Below, piece by piece: positions 1 through 7,733 of a stretch of DNA of 64,000 bases (position 1 is the first letter of the stretch; each line of letters opens with the position of its first letter). Below the pieces are notes generated by a model. The model was not told the DNA's origin. It saw nothing but the letters and a program-made list of their open reading frames with translations, and did not search any database. The stretch covers positions 124,001 through 188,000 of the forward strand of contig NZ_UWPB01000002.1 of NCBI RefSeq assembly GCF_900604945.1, in the 5' to 3' direction. This DNA is from Ruminococcus sp. Marseille-P6503. GTDB taxonomy: Bacteria; Bacillota; Clostridia; Oscillospirales; Ruminococcaceae. Both the position numbers and the translations under genes were made by a program.

Positions 1-216
1 GTTGAAGCCGGAGACAGTGTAGAACAGGGAGAAATAATCGGTCACGCTCTTACGGCTGACGTGGATCATGCTACTATGATCTTCTGCTTTCAGATGTATG
101 GCGATTCCGATTATGAGCCTGTTGATCCTTTGCCTTACATAGGCGAGAAAGAGTTTGATGAGGAAATTATTAAGCACCATTGGGATAATGTTGTTATTGT
201 CGGGAATGCAAAGTGA
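1..216 (+). CDS. C-terminal end of an M23/LytM-like peptidase (5' end outside window)
   Basis: The open frame runs from base 1 to TGA at 214-216 and gives 71 residues. It opens with VEAGDSVEQGEIIG, the usual lipoyl/M23-type 'GDxVxxGxxIG' turn, and continues through a hydrophobic strand (MIFCFQM) to VDPLPYI. This is the layout of the C-terminal beta-sheet and 'DPLxYL' ending of M23 endopeptidases, but the normal HLHFE zinc motif is replaced here by a non-matching strand. The copy may therefore be a non-catalytic, LytM-like regulator of cell-wall hydrolysis. The N-terminal domains and export signal lie outside the window. It precedes the membrane-anchored Big_2 protein by 29 bp on the same strand and may be co-transcribed with it. 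Confidence 0.5.
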   Translation, partial: VEAGDSVEQGEIIGHALTADVDHATMIFCFQMYGDSDYEPVDPLPYIGEKEFDEEIIKHHWDNVVIVGNAK

Positions 217-245
217 TTTAACATTGAAAATAGGAGATAATTTAA

Positions 246-1421
246 ATGCAAACATACGCTATAGTTGATATACAGTTTCAAAAAAAGCTGCAAAGCTGTG
301 CCGGCGGCGACATAGAAATTAAAACAGTCAGAAACAGCTATTCTTTTCAAACCTTTCTCAAAAAGGATATGCAGCTGCACAAACACTGCAAAAGAATAAT
401 TCTTCAGCGAAGCTGCATTTCAGAAAGCGATGAAGATTTGTCGGAGCTGGCGGAGCAGTTTTTAATTATATATAAGGATACGTCCATCATTTTTATATAT
501 CCGGGAGCAAAAACACGCTCTGCCGATTTTCTGAAAGCAATATTAAAGCTTGACATATTGAATATAGTTACTGCTGAAGACGAGCAGGAGCAATGCAGAG
601 AGCTTGAGCGTTGTTTGACTGAAGGCATGGACGCATTAGGCTGGATCAGGCTGTTTCCTGAGCTTGTCAGCGGCAGCGATGAAAGTAACGAACACAAAAA
701 TATTGAAAAGAAAAAGCTTCTGCTGCGCTTCGACAAAAAATACAGCGTTTTGATCTGCGCCAGTATATTGCTGGTCTTTGCCGGAATCTTTACTGTGTTT
801 CTGTTTTCAAATCGGACCGATAACAACGATTCAGTAGCAGCTGAAACTTATGCCGGAACTAAGCAAACGACGTTTTCCGACACAGAAACATGGCAGCCTG
901 AGCTTGTTGCCACCGCAGCTCAAACTACGACAACCTCATCGGCAGCGACTACAACGACTGCTTCAAAGACCTCCTCAACGAAAAAAGCGGTAACGACCGT
1001 TAAAAAGAAAACTGAAAAAGCGGAAACTACAAAAAAGACGGTTTCCGCTCAGAGTAGCAATAAAATAAATACTGTCAGAACAGCTTCCAAGCCTGTGATC
1101 ACGACGACAACGACTACCGCTGCAAAAACCGCCGCAGCGACGACTAGAAAAACAGTGATAAACGTAACAGGTATAAGTCTGAATACAGGATATACTGCAA
1201 ATAACGTTATATTACCCGTCAATAAGTCTGTAAGCATATCGGCTGTAATATCACCGGATAATGCCGATAACAAAAGTGTGTCATGGTCGAGTAACCATCC
1301 CGATATAGCAGTTGTAGACAGCAGCGGCAGAATCACTGCTAAAAGCAAAGGCAAAGCTATTATTACCGCCACATCTCAGGACGGAAGCTTGTCTGCTTCC
1401 TGTATGGTGACTGTACAATAA
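246..1421 (+). CDS. Single-pass membrane protein with C-terminal Big_2 (Ig-like) domain
   Basis: This 391-residue protein has a GGAGAT ribosome site just before the ATG. Residues 1-165 form a charged domain I do not recognise. A single hydrophobic segment follows at about 170-192 (VLICASILLVFAGIFTVFLF). Residues 195-305 are a low-complexity Thr/Ala/Lys linker. The last ~85 residues are a bacterial Ig-like group 2 domain, with VTGISLN, PVNKSVSISAVISPDNA, VSWSS, IAVVDSSGRITAKSKGKAIITA and a final VTVQ strand. There is no cleavable signal peptide, so the N-terminal part is probably cytoplasmic and the Thr-rich stalk and Ig domain outside. It could be a surface sensor or adhesin-like anchor; its actual role is unknown. 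A strong terminator follows at once. Confidence 0.75.
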   Translation: MQTYAIVDIQFQKKLQSCAGGDIEIKTVRNSYSFQTFLKKDMQLHKHCKRIILQRSCISESDEDLSELAEQFLIIYKDTSIIFIYPGAKTRSADFLKAILKLDILNIVTAEDEQEQCRELERCLTEGMDALGWIRLFPELVSGSDESNEHKNIEKKKLLLRFDKKYSVLICASILLVFAGIFTVFLFSNRTDNNDSVAAETYAGTKQTTFSDTETWQPELVATAAQTTTTSSAATTTTASKTSSTKKAVTTVKKKTEKAETTKKTVSAQSSNKINTVRTASKPVITTTTTTAAKTAAATTRKTVINVTGISLNTGYTANNVILPVNKSVSISAVISPDNADNKSVSWSSNHPDIAVVDSSGRITAKSKGKAIITATSQDGSLSASCMVTVQ

Positions 1422-1430
1422 TAAAAAATT

Positions 1431-1467
1431 CGGCTGTTTCCTCCCACCGAAACAGCCGATCAGTTTT
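1431..1467 (+). terminator. Intrinsic terminator after the Big_2 gene
   Basis: A perfect 10-bp stem (CGGCTGTTTC at 1431-1440, GAAACAGCCG at 1449-1458) has an 8-nt loop, and TTTTT follows at 1463-1467. A second, weaker hairpin (AGCTTCC/GGGAGCT) with a T7 tail lies near 1510-1537. Confidence 0.85.
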
Positions 1468-1701
1468 TGAAGACATACATATGGTTCACCAAACCGTCTT
1501 ACATTTCTCAGCTTCCGTTCAGGGAGCTTTTTTTGTAATTATGGCGCTATAAAAAACAAACACCCATTTTTTTACTTAAAGAAATGAAAGAAAAAGTACA
1601 TCTCTTAACCTCTTAAATAATAGCATATTTTTTGCAAAACGTCAACTATATCAGCTATATTTAACAAAAAGTTTACTTGTGATATGAAAGGAATAAAAGT
1701 A

Positions 1702-2541
1702 ATGAAACGGTATTATAAGGTACCTAACGTGATGTTTGAGCTTAAGCTGTCCGCTTCAGCTTTTGTTATATACGTTCTTATTACTAACAGATTTTATTTT
1801 ACAGGCACAGTTAAAATAAAGCTTCATACCTTATCCGCTCATACAGGTTTTTGTGTAAACACCGTTCAGACTGCCATTAAGGAGCTGCACAGCAAAGATC
1901 TTCTGAAGGTGATACCGCGCTTTAAAAACGGGCGCAGAACCACAAATGAATACATCTTAAATCGCTTGCAGGGAAATTTCAGCAGAATAGACCGCAGGCT
2001 TTTTTATTTTATACTCAGTAAAGCGGGTAAGTCTGCTTTGATGGTTTACTGCGCTGTTAATCACTGCGCTAATACAAGCGGCCGCGCCTTCCCTTCGTAC
2101 AATCAAATCAGCTCTCTCACAGGGCTTTCAAGGGCTACCTGCATATCGAAAGTCAAGCTGTTAGGAGAACTGGGAACACTTGCAAGGGAGCATTATGTCT
2201 GCACTGCAGGCGACTACGGACATAACAACTATGTTACGGTTAGCCTTAAGCTGAGATTTTTTCTTTTCAATATTATTCTATCTTCTTACCGCAAGGCAAA
2301 GGAAAAGGCGGCGCGTCTGCATATGCTGCTGAAGCTACGGTGTGCCGGCTTCGGTCATACACGGGGTGGTATAAATTTTGATAAGCATATTAAAAACCCA
2401 CCTAAGTACTTAAATATTGAAAAGAACAGTATTTTACATACTTTTACAAAGATAAGCGATACAATACATGATAATTTGCAAAAATTCTGTTTGCAGCTTC
2501 GATCGGGATTTATGAAGCTTCTGAACGTGCTGCGAAGCTGA
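1702..2541 (+). CDS. Protein with two winged-helix DNA-binding domains (replication-initiator-like)
   Basis: An in-frame ATG at 1684 exists, but the AAAGGA at 1687-1692 sits 9 bases before the ATG at 1702, so I take 1702 (279 residues). There are two tandem winged-helix units. The first covers about residues 1-85 (LSAHTGFCVNTVQTAIKEL). The second covers about 95-175 (AFPSYNQISSLTGLSRATC), the helix_turn_helix_36 type seen in phage and plasmid replication proteins and some regulators. The C-terminal ~90 residues are basic and unrecognised. It stands alone between two intergenic stretches, upstream of a broken integrase. It may belong to an old integrated element or be a stand-alone regulator. 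Confidence 0.6.
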   Translation: MKRYYKVPNVMFELKLSASAFVIYVLITNRFYFTGTVKIKLHTLSAHTGFCVNTVQTAIKELHSKDLLKVIPRFKNGRRTTNEYILNRLQGNFSRIDRRLFYFILSKAGKSALMVYCAVNHCANTSGRAFPSYNQISSLTGLSRATCISKVKLLGELGTLAREHYVCTAGDYGHNNYVTVSLKLRFFLFNIILSSYRKAKEKAARLHMLLKLRCAGFGHTRGGINFDKHIKNPPKYLNIEKNSILHTFTKISDTIHDNLQKFCLQLRSGFMKLLNVLRS

Positions 2542-2717
2542 AGCTGCCTTGGATCCGGCACGGAGCGTGCTTTTTCTTTCAAAATTTTAGGTAAAAAATA
2601 GTATAAAAATTTAGAAATTTGTTGTAATGAATTTATTGGTATTGATTTTATCTTTTTTTGTTATATAATAGATAATAATAGATAATTATAAATATTATAG
2701 TGAAAAAGGGTATTATT

Positions 2718-3794
2718 ATGAGCTTTGAAACTATATTCAAAGAAAAGATTGAATTAGAAAAATTGGTCGTTGCGCTTACTCGTGAAAATATGGAGCTGAA
2801 GCAGCGGTATAACTGCGGTTCAGGGACTGATCAATTGTTTGCAGATTGGATATTAGATTGGTAAAAAAAATCACAAATCAAAATAAAAAACAATACCTAT
2901 GCTGCTTATGAAATTCAAGTCACTAAGCATATAGAGCCTTATTTTCGCAATCATAAAGTTTTGATAGGGCAGATCACTCCGAAATTACTTGAAGAATACT
3001 ATACAGATAAACTTCGTGAAGGGCTTAGCGGCAGAACAATTAGAAAGCATGCTTCTAACATTTGTGCGGCACTTGATGACGCTGTTAAGAATAAAATAAT
3101 TGCAGTTAACCCTTGTATGGTTGCTGATAAACCTTCTATTGAACGTTTTTCAGGTAATATGCTAGATGAAGCTCAGCTGTATGAAGTCTTTTCTCAAACC
3201 AGAAACAGCAGGATACATATCCCGGTTGTTATTGCAGCTTTTTTAGGTTTACGCAGAAGTGAAGTTCTTGGGCTTCGCTGGAGTGCAATTGACTTTGAGC
3301 ATAAAGTAATCCATATTTCACATACAGTAGTGAAAGTCAAGAAAGGACTGCAATTTTCAGATTTACCAAAAACTAAATCAAGCCGCCGAACCCTACCTTG
3401 TCCAGAGCAGCTTTTATATTTTCTTCAAAAGGTAAAAAAATCTCAAGTGATAAGTTATATTAAGAATCAAAAAACATATTGCCGACGTTATTTGCAGTAT
3501 GTTTGTGTCGACGAATTAGGTGATTTAATAAAACCAGATACGCTTACAAATGACTTTGCAAAGATTATTAATAAATTGGGATATAAATGTCGTCTGCATG
3601 ACCTGCGCCATACCTGTGCAAGCTTGTTAATCAGGCAAGGCATACCTATGAAGCAAGTATCCGTTTGGCTTGGGCATAGCAGTACAGCAATTACTTCTGA
3701 TATTTATGTGCATTTAAGTTTTCAAGATAAAATAGAAACCGCAGACGTTCTTAACCACTCTATACATATTCCCGATTATGAGAAAAAAATATAA
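2718..3794 (+). pseudogene. Tyrosine recombinase/integrase interrupted by one in-frame TAA
   Basis: From ATG 2718 the frame reads 48 residues of a typical phage-integrase N-terminus (…LFADWILDW), then TAA at 2862-2864. It resumes in the same frame with the SAM-like core-binding segment (NNTYAAYEIQVTKHIEPYF) and the whole catalytic domain, for 358 codons in total. All catalytic residues are visible: Arg in LGLRRSEVLGLRW, the HDLRHT box, the late His in WLGHSS and the nucleophile Tyr in DIYVHL. The reading frame is not shifted, so a single base change probably created the stop. The catalytic part (2961-3794) remains open and could still be made from an internal start. It normally integrates and excises a mobile element. 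It is now next to a dinB-like remnant. Confidence 0.8.
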
Positions 3795-3839
3795 AATTAC
3801 TTATTATGCGGCACACACTATGGCATACCTAGGCTCTAC

Positions 3840-4049
3840 CTAATCAGTATACTCAAAATATATCTCTCGAACAAGCTTGAAATGTTTCATATATATCTCA
3901 AAGCGAGGAGAAGCAAGAACTATTCCGTGACAAGCTTCAGGGTCGCCAAGAACGGCAAAAGGCTTTCCACGGTATTCGAGATGATAAGGACATTTTACAG
4001 AAGTATAGAAATTATTAAGGTCGGAATGAAAAATGATTCTTTCGTTCAA
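3840..4049 (-). pseudogene. Y-family DNA polymerase (dinB/umuC-like) remnant
   Basis: On the minus strand the reading starts MNERIIFHSDLNNFY and passes through RGKPFAVLGDPEACHGIVLA, the palm-domain N-terminus of DNA polymerase IV/UmuC-type proteins, including the metal-binding Asp of HSDLNNFY. It then jumps to a segment (FEIYMKHFKLVREIYFEYTD) that in intact family members lies roughly 30-35 residues further on, so an internal stretch has been lost. A TAG replaces what is normally Gln in TDQVEP, and 'VEP' is still readable after it before homology ends. The protein cannot be functional. Y-family polymerases are frequent cargo of Firmicutes mobile elements, which fits its place beside the integrase. 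Confidence 0.75.
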
Positions 4050-4241
4050 AACATAGTCTCCGATTGCAAATATATATTCTTGTATTTATTGTAGCATATT
4101 TGTTTTCACAAAAAATCTGTTTTTATTTAATGGCAGATCGCATAAAAATAGCATGGCAAATTATATAAATTTGTAGAAAATGTGAGCAAAACGCTTTTTA
4201 TTTGGCAAAAAGTATTGTAATTAACAGAAGCGTGGTGTATA

Positions 4242-4385
4242 ATGATGTTAAGAGAGATAATTATATATTATAAATTTCTTTTAAACTTTATGAACCATGT
4301 TATACTTGCTTTGGTGGAATTTTTATTGTTGATTATTTGTAAAGCAAGAATTGAAAAGAATGGTTTTGAGGAAAAAGTAGCGTAG
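4242..4385 (+). CDS. Possible 47-residue hydrophobic peptide
   Basis: ATG-ATG at 4242 opens 47 codons to TAG at 4383. Residues ~12-32 (FLLNFMNHVILALVEFLLLI) would form one membrane helix, followed by a charged tail. No convincing Shine-Dalgarno is present, so translation is uncertain. Size and composition resemble small membrane toxins and phage peptides, but I recognise no family. Apart from this, the stretch 4050-4480 holds only AT-rich sequence that could contain the promoter of the downstream OLD nuclease. Confidence 0.25.
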   Translation: MMLREIIIYYKFLLNFMNHVILALVEFLLLIICKARIEKNGFEEKVA

Positions 4386-4500
4386 CGCTAAACTGTATAA
4401 GTGAATTAGTGATATATCAGATAACATTATATCTTATTATTAACAACATTTATAGACAAGTTTTTAATAATACTTATAGATGATGATTAAAGGTGATAAT

Positions 4501-6363
4501 ATGATTTTAAAGAGATTAAAATTAAAAAATTTCAGAGGATATACTAATATTGTTATTGATTTTGATAGTAATATGAATGTAATTATAGGAAGAAATGATG
4601 TTGGAAAATCAACAATTTTAGAAGCTCTTGAAATTTTCTTTAATTCTGAAAAGATAAAAATAGATATAAGCGATTTATCTGTTTTTAATTCAGAACCAAT
4701 CATTGAGATTTCTTGTTGTTTTGATGTTGGAGACGGAAAAATACTTGTTGATGCAACTAATTTTTCAACTTGTAAAGATGAATTTCTTCTGAATGATGAA
4801 GGCTTTTTAGAAATTAAACACACTTGGGATTGCTCTAAGGGGAAAATAACTGCTAGTAGCCAAAAAACGTATATAGTTGCTATGTATCCTACCAAATATA
4901 GTCCTCCATTAATACAAGAAAAAATATCAGTTTTGCAAAAAAGATATGATTTGTATAAAAATGAACCAATTTATGTTCCTGAGACTAGAACAAAATCAGC
5001 TGAATTAAGAAAAGCTATTTATGCAAAAGAACTTAATGAGCCAATTGACTTAGCACTCACTGATATAGATATTTCTAAGGAAGATGGGAAAAAGATTTGG
5101 GAAAGCATTAGTAAGCAACTACCAATGTTTTGTTTGTTTGAATCAGACAGAAAAAATACAGATAAAGATGCAGAAATTCAAGATCCATTAAAGGCGGTTA
5201 CAAAATCTGTGGTTGCTGATATGGAAAATCAGATTACGCAAATGCAGGAAGAGGTAAAGCAAAAAGTAGAAGAAATAGGCAGAAAGACCATTAAAAAACT
5301 TTCAGAATTAGATTCAAGTATAGCACAAAATATTCAGCCCAAAGTTACTTTAAAACCAATAGACTCATCTTTTAGTTTTGATTTAGTATCTGATAATGAT
5401 ATTCCTCTTAACAAACGTGGCAGTGGTGTAAGACGTTTAATTCTATTAAGCTATTTTAGAGCAGACGCAGAGGAGAAGCTGAGAGAAAATGATAATCGTC
5501 AAATGATATATGCGATTGAAGAACCTGAAACAAGTCAGCATCCTGATTATCAACGCATGATTCTATCAACATTATTGGAATTATCAGAAAAAGAGACACA
5601 TCAAATTATTGTAACTAGTCATACTCCTGAGATTGCAAAGATGGTAGATGTTAATCAACTTATTTTTATAAAGAAGAATGAAAGTGGAATACCACATATT
5701 GAAAAAGAGAATGAGAGCAAAATAAAAGGAATTGCAGAATCACTTGGAATTTTACCCTATGCAAAAACAAAAACAGTAGTATATGTAGAGGGACCAAATG
5801 ATGTAAATTTTTTGACAACGATAAATCATAATATACCTGAATTGAAAGCTATAGTTGATTTGTCAGATAATGATTTTTCTTTGATTCCATTGAGTGGTGG
5901 CAATCTGATTGATTGGATAAATAAGGATTATTTTAGTGAATCGTCTATAAAAGAAATATATATTGTTGATAACGATGTAAAAAAGTATATCACGACTATA
6001 GAAGAAATACAAAAAGAAGATGATGGAAGAAGATTTGGTTGGCATACTGTATTGCCGGAAACGGAAAACTATATTGCACCTGAACTAATTGAGAATCAAT
6101 TTGATATCGACTTGTCAAAGTATAAAAATAATTGGTCTTCTATAGATATTCCTAAGATATTACTCAATTTGGTAAAACAGGAAATAAAGGACTTGAGAGA
6201 GCGTGAGATTGCAATTAAGCAGATATTAAATAAAAGTGTATCTAAAAAAATAACAAAAGAAACTTTGGTAAAAATGAACTGTTGGAATGAAATTGAGGAC
6301 TGGTTCAAAAAAATTAGAGATATTAATAATGGTACATATGAAAAAAAGAAATCTACCAATTGA
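4501..6363 (+). CDS. OLD-family nuclease (AAA ATPase + TOPRIM), stand-alone
   Basis: This is a 620-residue protein; the ATG at 4501 follows AAAGGTG at a proper distance, better than the ATG at 4480. The ABC/SMC-type ATPase has Walker A GRNDVGKST at residues ~30-38, a mid-section with a short coiled coil (~240-275), and a Walker B/D-loop IYAIEEPETSQHPD at ~335, then the switch His in VTSHTPE. A TOPRIM domain follows with VYVEGPNDVNF (~427) and IYIVDNDV (~486). This is the arrangement of OLD-family endonucleases (P2 Old; GajA of Gabija). No UvrD/GajB helicase or reverse transcriptase is adjacent, so it is a solitary OLD (class 1-like) nuclease, a likely anti-phage defence gene. It is AT-rich compared with the core genes, and its setting beside an integrase suggests horizontal acquisition. 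Confidence 0.85.
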   Translation: MILKRLKLKNFRGYTNIVIDFDSNMNVIIGRNDVGKSTILEALEIFFNSEKIKIDISDLSVFNSEPIIEISCCFDVGDGKILVDATNFSTCKDEFLLNDEGFLEIKHTWDCSKGKITASSQKTYIVAMYPTKYSPPLIQEKISVLQKRYDLYKNEPIYVPETRTKSAELRKAIYAKELNEPIDLALTDIDISKEDGKKIWESISKQLPMFCLFESDRKNTDKDAEIQDPLKAVTKSVVADMENQITQMQEEVKQKVEEIGRKTIKKLSELDSSIAQNIQPKVTLKPIDSSFSFDLVSDNDIPLNKRGSGVRRLILLSYFRADAEEKLRENDNRQMIYAIEEPETSQHPDYQRMILSTLLELSEKETHQIIVTSHTPEIAKMVDVNQLIFIKKNESGIPHIEKENESKIKGIAESLGILPYAKTKTVVYVEGPNDVNFLTTINHNIPELKAIVDLSDNDFSLIPLSGGNLIDWINKDYFSESSIKEIYIVDNDVKKYITTIEEIQKEDDGRRFGWHTVLPETENYIAPELIENQFDIDLSKYKNNWSSIDIPKILLNLVKQEIKDLREREIAIKQILNKSVSKKITKETLVKMNCWNEIEDWFKKIRDINNGTYEKKKSTN

Positions 6364-6387
6364 TATTGAACTTATTAGATAATCCCA

Positions 6388-6430
6388 AACGCAGTTTGAC
6401 CCCAAGAGTTCAAACTGCGTTGCTTTTTAT
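6388..6430 (+). terminator. Terminator after the OLD nuclease gene
   Basis: A perfect 12-bp stem (AACGCAGTTTGA at 6388-6399, TCAAACTGCGTT at 6410-6421) is followed by GCTTTTTAT. Confidence 0.85.
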
Positions 6431-6438
6431 TCAAAAAT

Positions 6439-6470
6439 TAACACTCCAGACTGCGACATCATGTCGCAGT
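6439..6470. repeat. Left 32-bp direct repeat with palindromic core
   Basis: This unit (TAACACTCCAG followed by the palindrome TGCGACAT-C-ATGTCGCA) recurs as an imperfect direct copy at 7612-7643 with 5 differences over 32 bp. The palindrome arms are perfectly conserved; only the central base is swapped (C here, G there). It ends at the last base of the DUF5710 gene's stop codon. Together the two copies bracket exactly two leftward genes. Confidence 0.75.
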
Positions 6471-7102
6471 CATAAATTTAATTCTTGAATGTTTCCATAT
6501 TGCTTAATTAAATAATCACTGCTAAGATAGCTTATTTCTGCATTACAGATTATATCATAAGGCAGCTTAACTTTAAAGATTTCAAGCTTTTTTACGTCAC
6601 TTGCTTCATAAAGAAAAAAAGGCGAATCAACTTCATCAAATAAATAAAAGTTACCTTGTATAACGCCGCAATTCTGGCAGTGATTAGCTAAATAACTGCC
6701 TTTAACGACGTTAGAATAACCGTATTTTAAACCGTATTTTTCAGCTGCAAAATCATATATGTTTTTCGGAAGTTCTTTGATAAAAGGACAAATATGTATA
6801 TCGTCTTTATTATACTTATAATTTCTTTTGCCGTTTTCATCTTCAGTTATATACATGAACTTCTCAACGCCTAGACCCACAACGGAAGTTTGTTTATGAC
6901 ATTTAAAACATTCGTGCTTTCCAACAATTATGTATATATAATCGCACAATATAATATCTCCGCTGTTTTTAGGTATCCATTTATCAAATTTATAATAATC
7001 CTTTCCAAGAAATACTGACCACTTTTTATATTCGGGTTTCCATCGTGCACCCAGAGCCTTTGCTTCTTCTTTTTCTTCATATGGGACATTAAGTAAAAGC
7101 AT
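6470..7102 (-). CDS. DUF5710-containing protein with Cys pairs (zinc-ribbon-like)
   Basis: The protein has 210 residues. The N-terminus LLNVPYEEKEEAKALGARW followed by a Lys/Trp strand (KKWSVF) is the DUF5710 signature, a short beta-rich module common in plasmid-borne primases and mobile-element proteins. Downstream there are two CxxC pairs, CFKC (residues ~66-69) and CQNC (~142-145), compatible with a zinc site. The rest (IHICPFIKELPKNIYDFAAEKYGLKYG, broken here only by residues I list in order) is unrecognised. It reads leftward as the distal partner of the PH-like membrane protein. Both lie between the two 32-bp repeats. Function unknown. Confidence 0.6.
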   Translation of the reverse strand: MLLLNVPYEEKEEAKALGARWKPEYKKWSVFLGKDYYKFDKWIPKNSGDIILCDYIYIIVGKHECFKCHKQTSVVGLGVEKFMYITEDENGKRNYKYNKDDIHICPFIKELPKNIYDFAAEKYGLKYGYSNVVKGSYLANHCQNCGVIQGNFYLFDEVDSPFFLYEASDVKKLEIFKVKLPYDIICNAEISYLSSDYLIKQYGNIQELNL

Positions 7103-7158
7103 AATTTATTTTCCTCTTTTCTTTATTTTTATTACTATGACATAATAATATTAGGACC

Positions 7159-7608
7159 TTAACCGACAGACCTTTCAAAATATTTATATTTAGAAAGCTC
7201 GTCCATGAATTTAATCGCGTCTTTTCTTCTAATTCCGCCTACTCTATAAATAGTGTAATTTGTTCTTATTTCAACTATATCTCTTAATGATGATTCTTTG
7301 CGGTATGTATGAACAGCAACAACATCTGAAACTAAAATGTTATAGCTGCTAAATATTCCATCTTTCCCTTGGATATTGCCGTTTTGAATCGTTATATTTT
7401 TATTATATCCATTTATATTAATAAGCAGTGAGATTAACCATGCAAATGTTAGCAAATAAGATATTTTGTAAATAACAGCAAATAACAATAGTGAAGTAGC
7501 TTTTATTAAAAACCCCATTATAACAGTCAAGATAAAAACAAAAGCTAATAATATCAGATTAACATTCAGTTCCCATCTGTTTACACTTCTGATTGTAAAT
7601 TCATTCAT
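7159..7608 (-). CDS. Two-helix membrane protein with PH-like (DUF304-type) cytoplasmic domain
   Basis: The frame could open at 7632, but that start lies inside the palindromic repeat; the ATG at 7608 (MNEFTIRSVNRW) is the sensible start and gives 149 residues. Two hydrophobic helices (LILLAFVFILTVIMGFLI and LLLFAVIYKISYLLTFAWLI) are followed by a beta-rich segment with ITIQNGNIQGKDGIF, ILVSDVVAVHTY and IVEIRTNYTIYRVGGI, the pattern of bacterial pleckstrin-homology (bPH2/DUF304) domains. It is upstream of the DUF5710 gene on the same strand with a 56-bp gap. Role unknown; such proteins often occur in gut Firmicutes islands. Confidence 0.6.
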   Translation of the reverse strand: MNEFTIRSVNRWELNVNLILLAFVFILTVIMGFLIKATSLLLFAVIYKISYLLTFAWLISLLININGYNKNITIQNGNIQGKDGIFSSYNILVSDVVAVHTYRKESSLRDIVEIRTNYTIYRVGGIRRKDAIKFMDELSKYKYFERSVG

Positions 7609-7611
7609 AGC

Positions 7612-7643
7612 TAACACCCCATACTGCGACATGATGTCGCACT
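7612..7643. repeat. Right 32-bp direct repeat with palindromic core
   Basis: This is the second copy of the repeat described at 6439-6470 (TAACACCCCAT plus TGCGACAT-G-ATGTCGCA). It lies just upstream of the start codon of the PH-like gene and so overlaps that gene's leader and probable promoter region. Confidence 0.75.
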
Positions 7644-7698
7644 TTTTTGAAAAATTGAAAAACTAACTAAAAACCACATATAATTGTCAAAAAAACAC

Positions 7699-7727
7699 TT
7701 GACAACTATCATAAATTATGGTAATCT
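7699..7727 (+). promoter_or_regulatory. Strong sigma-A-type promoter for a non-coding transcript
   Basis: TTGACA (7699-7704), a 17-bp spacer and TAATCT (7722-7727) predict a start near 7734. No credible reading frame or ribosome site follows; the transcript begins with a series of hairpins. Confidence 0.75.
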
Positions 7728-7733
7728 ATATAT

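Noticed and set aside
4501-6363. A complete Gabija system
   Set aside because: Gabija needs GajA plus the UvrD-like GajB; no helicase gene is present within several kilobases.
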